Shown: positions 62,513 through 64,000 of the stretch, one piece after another
How the letters are laid out: every line of letters begins with the position of its first letter
Position numbering within the stretch: position 1 is the first letter of the stretch
Source of the DNA: Serinibacter arcticus
GTDB lineage: Bacteria; Actinomycetota; Actinomycetes; Actinomycetales; Beutenbergiaceae
Assembly: GCF_003121705.1 (NCBI RefSeq)
Contig: NZ_PYHR01000002.1
Coordinates: forward strand, 3,534,001-3,598,000
Length of the DNA: 64,000 bases
Reading direction: 5' to 3'
Program-made: the position numbers and the translations under genes
Notes under the pieces: model-generated
Database searches by the model: none
Seen by the model: only the letters and a program-made list of their open reading frames with translations
Told to the model about the DNA's origin: nothing

Positions 62513-63085
62513 CTACAGGTAGCGCATCGGGTCGAAGGCGCCGATCGGGATGATCCGGACGCGGGGGAGCGGAGCGTTGAACGCGCCGAGGTCGTCCTCG
62601 AGGTCGTGGATCGTCAGGCCGTCCTCGACCAGCTCGGTGAAGCGGGCGTTGGCGAACTCGCGGAACGCGAGCAGCCCGACGCGGTGGTCGCCCTCGAGCA
62701 GCTGCTCGACCTGGGGCAGGAAGTCCCCGTCGTGGCTCGCCAGCAGCACGTCGCCGCCGTTGGTGGAGATCGCCTCCAGCATGCGCTGGATACCGATGTC
62801 GACGACCTTCTCGCTCGAGCTGCCCGACAGCGGGATCGGGTGGTAGCCGAGGGCGAGGAGCGCCTGGACGAAGCCCATCGGCATCTGGCCCGAGGACGCG
62901 TTGAGGAAGAACAGCGCCGTGATCGGCTGGTCCCACAGCGCCTGCGCGTAGTTGGTCACGCGCTCCCAGCGCGGGCGCTCCTCCGGGGCGGGACGGTGGC
63001 CCAGGACGCTCATGCCCAGGGTGGCGTCGATGTTCTCACCGTCCACCAGCAGATAGGTCCGGCGCTGAGTCGTCGTGGGCTCCAT
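62513..63085 (-). CDS. NYN-domain (PIN-like) putative ribonuclease
   Basis: 190 residues. The N-terminal YLLVDGENID and LLASHDGDFLPQVEQLL supply the conserved acidic residues of NYN/PIN metal-dependent RNases; VVDIGIQRMLEAI is typical. ATG start at 63085, six bases after TAGGGT (leaderless). RNA target unknown. Confidence 0.88.
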   Translation of the reverse strand: MEPTTTQRRTYLLVDGENIDATLGMSVLGHRPAPEERPRWERVTNYAQALWDQPITALFFLNASSGQMPMGFVQALLALGYHPIPLSGSSSEKVVDIGIQRMLEAISTNGGDVLLASHDGDFLPQVEQLLEGDHRVGLLAFREFANARFTELVEDGLTIHDLEDDLGAFNAPLPRVRIIPIGAFDPMRYL

Positions 63086-63104
63086 GCGCTCACCCTAACG
63101 ACAC

Positions 63105-63138
63105 CCGGCCCGCCACCTCGCAGGAGGTGCCGGGCCGG
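63105..63138 (-). terminator. Hairpin after pspA
   Basis: GGCCCG-c-CACCTC pairs with GAGGTG-c-CGGGCC around a GCAG loop, 26 bp past the pspA stop. It partly precedes the NYN promoter. Confidence 0.65.
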
Positions 63139-63163
63139 ACGGCTTCGTGGAGCGGGGGTCGGG

Positions 63164-63925
63164 TCAGGAGGAGCTGATCTGGTCCTGCGTGCCGGCCGCC
63201 GGCAGGACGCCGCCCGGGTTGCGCAGCGCCTCGAGCCGGAGCTCGATCTCCGTCTGGTCGCTCGCGGTCTCGAGCTCGGCGAACTGCGACTCGAAGCTCG
63301 AGGCGGCGATCTCCGCGTGACCGGCGGCCTGGGCCTCCTCGCGACGCACGGCGTCCTCCCAGCGGGACAGCTCCGACGTCGGGTCCAGGACGTTGATCGA
63401 GCCGATCGACTCCTGCACCTGACGCTGCGCCTGCGCGGCCTTGGCGCGCGCCACGAGCTCGTCGCGCTTGCTCTGGAGCTGACCGAGCTTGTCCTTCATG
63501 CCGGCCAGGCCGGCCTTGAGCTTCTCGGCGGTGTCGGCCTGCGACGCCACGAGCGGCTCGCTCGAGGAGACCTCGCGCTCGAAGGAGAGCTGCTTGCCCA
63601 GCGCCAGGCGGGCGAGCTGCGTGAAGCGCTCGGCGTCGGCGGCGTTGCCTTCGGCGGCCTTGCGCTGGGCGGTGGCGGCCGCGGCCGAGGCCTTGGCGCC
63701 CCACTCGGTGACGGCGGCGCGGTCGGCCTCGAGGTCGGCCTGGGCCAGGCGCACGTTGCCGATCGTCTGGGCGATCGCGTTCTCCGCCTCGACGATGTTG
63801 TTGGTGTAGTCCCGGATGAGCTGGTTGAGCATCTTCTCCGGGTCCTCGGCGCGGTCCAGGAGCGAGTTGATGTTCGCCTTGGCCAGCTGGCTGATGCGTC
63901 CGAGGATCGTCTGCTTCTCTGCCAT
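63164..63925 (-). CDS. pspA: PspA/IM30 family membrane-stress protein
   Basis: 253 residues, almost wholly coiled-coil helix: GRISQLAKANINSLLDRAEDPEKMLNQLIRDYTNNIVEAENAIAQ is the family start, followed by long alanine-rich heptads and ending in a Gly/Pro tail. PspA proteins polymerise on the inner membrane and protect it under envelope stress (ESCRT-III fold). ATG start at 63925 with AGGAAGGA. No pspBC; actinobacterial pspA genes are usually controlled elsewhere. Confidence 0.94.
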   Translation of the reverse strand: MAEKQTILGRISQLAKANINSLLDRAEDPEKMLNQLIRDYTNNIVEAENAIAQTIGNVRLAQADLEADRAAVTEWGAKASAAAATAQRKAAEGNAADAERFTQLARLALGKQLSFEREVSSSEPLVASQADTAEKLKAGLAGMKDKLGQLQSKRDELVARAKAAQAQRQVQESIGSINVLDPTSELSRWEDAVRREEAQAAGHAEIAASSFESQFAELETASDQTEIELRLEALRNPGGVLPAAGTQDQISSS

Positions 63926-63945
63926 GCGTGTTTCCTTCCTGTGGA

Positions 63946-63960
63946 CCGCCCGACGGGCGG
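63946..63960. other. Small palindrome upstream of pspA
   Basis: CCGCCC-GAC-GGGCGG, about 21 bp before the pspA start. It could be part of the leader or an operator; the window edge prevents further reading. Confidence 0.35.
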
Positions 63961-64000
63961 TTGCCTGACGGGCGGCGGCTGGTGCCGACGCCCACGTGAT

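Overview
The window is high-GC DNA with dense coding on both strands and many GTG starts. Leaderless-type TANNNT-start promoters, a DUF222/HNH endonuclease, DUF3263, LytR_C, WXG100 and DUF4031 proteins, DisA/RadA and actinobacterial SLH-like repeats all point to an actinobacterium, most likely Micrococcales (a Cellulomonas/Beutenbergia-like saprophyte). The species cannot be named from sequence alone. There is no prophage, IS element, CRISPR array or rRNA; the only RNA gene is a tRNA-Thr(TGT).

Layout: 1-3.5 kb is L-rhamnose catabolism (bifunctional RhaD aldolase/dehydrogenase, RhaB kinase). 3.6-6 kb holds an FMN lactate dehydrogenase and an acyl-CoA dehydrogenase-like flavoprotein. 6.4-12.5 kb is glycerol use (glpD-glpF-glpK), with a divergent SorC-type regulator and an acetyltransferase. 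12.6-20 kb is a genome-integrity neighbourhood: a LexA-boxed DUF222/HNH nuclease, MutY, DisA and RadA. 20-27 kb has proC followed by an arabinose operon (LacI-type regulator, araB, araD, araA). 27-38 kb carries an APC permease, a membrane DsbA-like protein, tRNA-Thr, a NarL-type two-component pair, an MMPL transporter, a secreted M15 peptidase, an SGNH hydrolase, Ung and DUF3263. 38-45 kb has a LytR_C protein, Mqo, a GH15-like enzyme, a carotenoid-desaturase-like oxidoreductase and an HTTM protein with a small partner. 45-58 kb has groEL behind two CIRCE elements, a 2146-aa secreted amylase-pullulanase, a secreted GH3 enzyme sharing its C-terminal SLH-like triplet, and a ROK regulator. 58-64 kb has two related HD-domain proteins around an orphan WXG100 protein, an OmpR-type two-component system, a NYN RNase-like protein and PspA.

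Functionally, rhamnose, arabinose, glycerol, lactate and starch/beta-glucan genes share one stretch, each module with a local regulator or operator. The starch and GH3 enzymes appear to be retained at the cell surface through the same SLH-like module.

Main surprises: (1) five genes (rhaB, the acetyltransferase, mutY, the NarL-type kinase, the LytR_C protein) are each broken by exactly one missing base in a short G/C run, which looks more like systematic homopolymer under-calling than biology; (2) a 22-bp tandem repeat family occurs in two intergenic spots 35 kb apart; (3) the GH3 gene and the ROK gene share a spaced palindromic operator; (4) a SOS box lies inside a leaderless promoter of the DUF222 nuclease; (5) a 39-codon ORF encoding a five-residue repeat appears translationally coupled to the MMPL transporter. 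I see no clear-cut wholly new multi-gene system.
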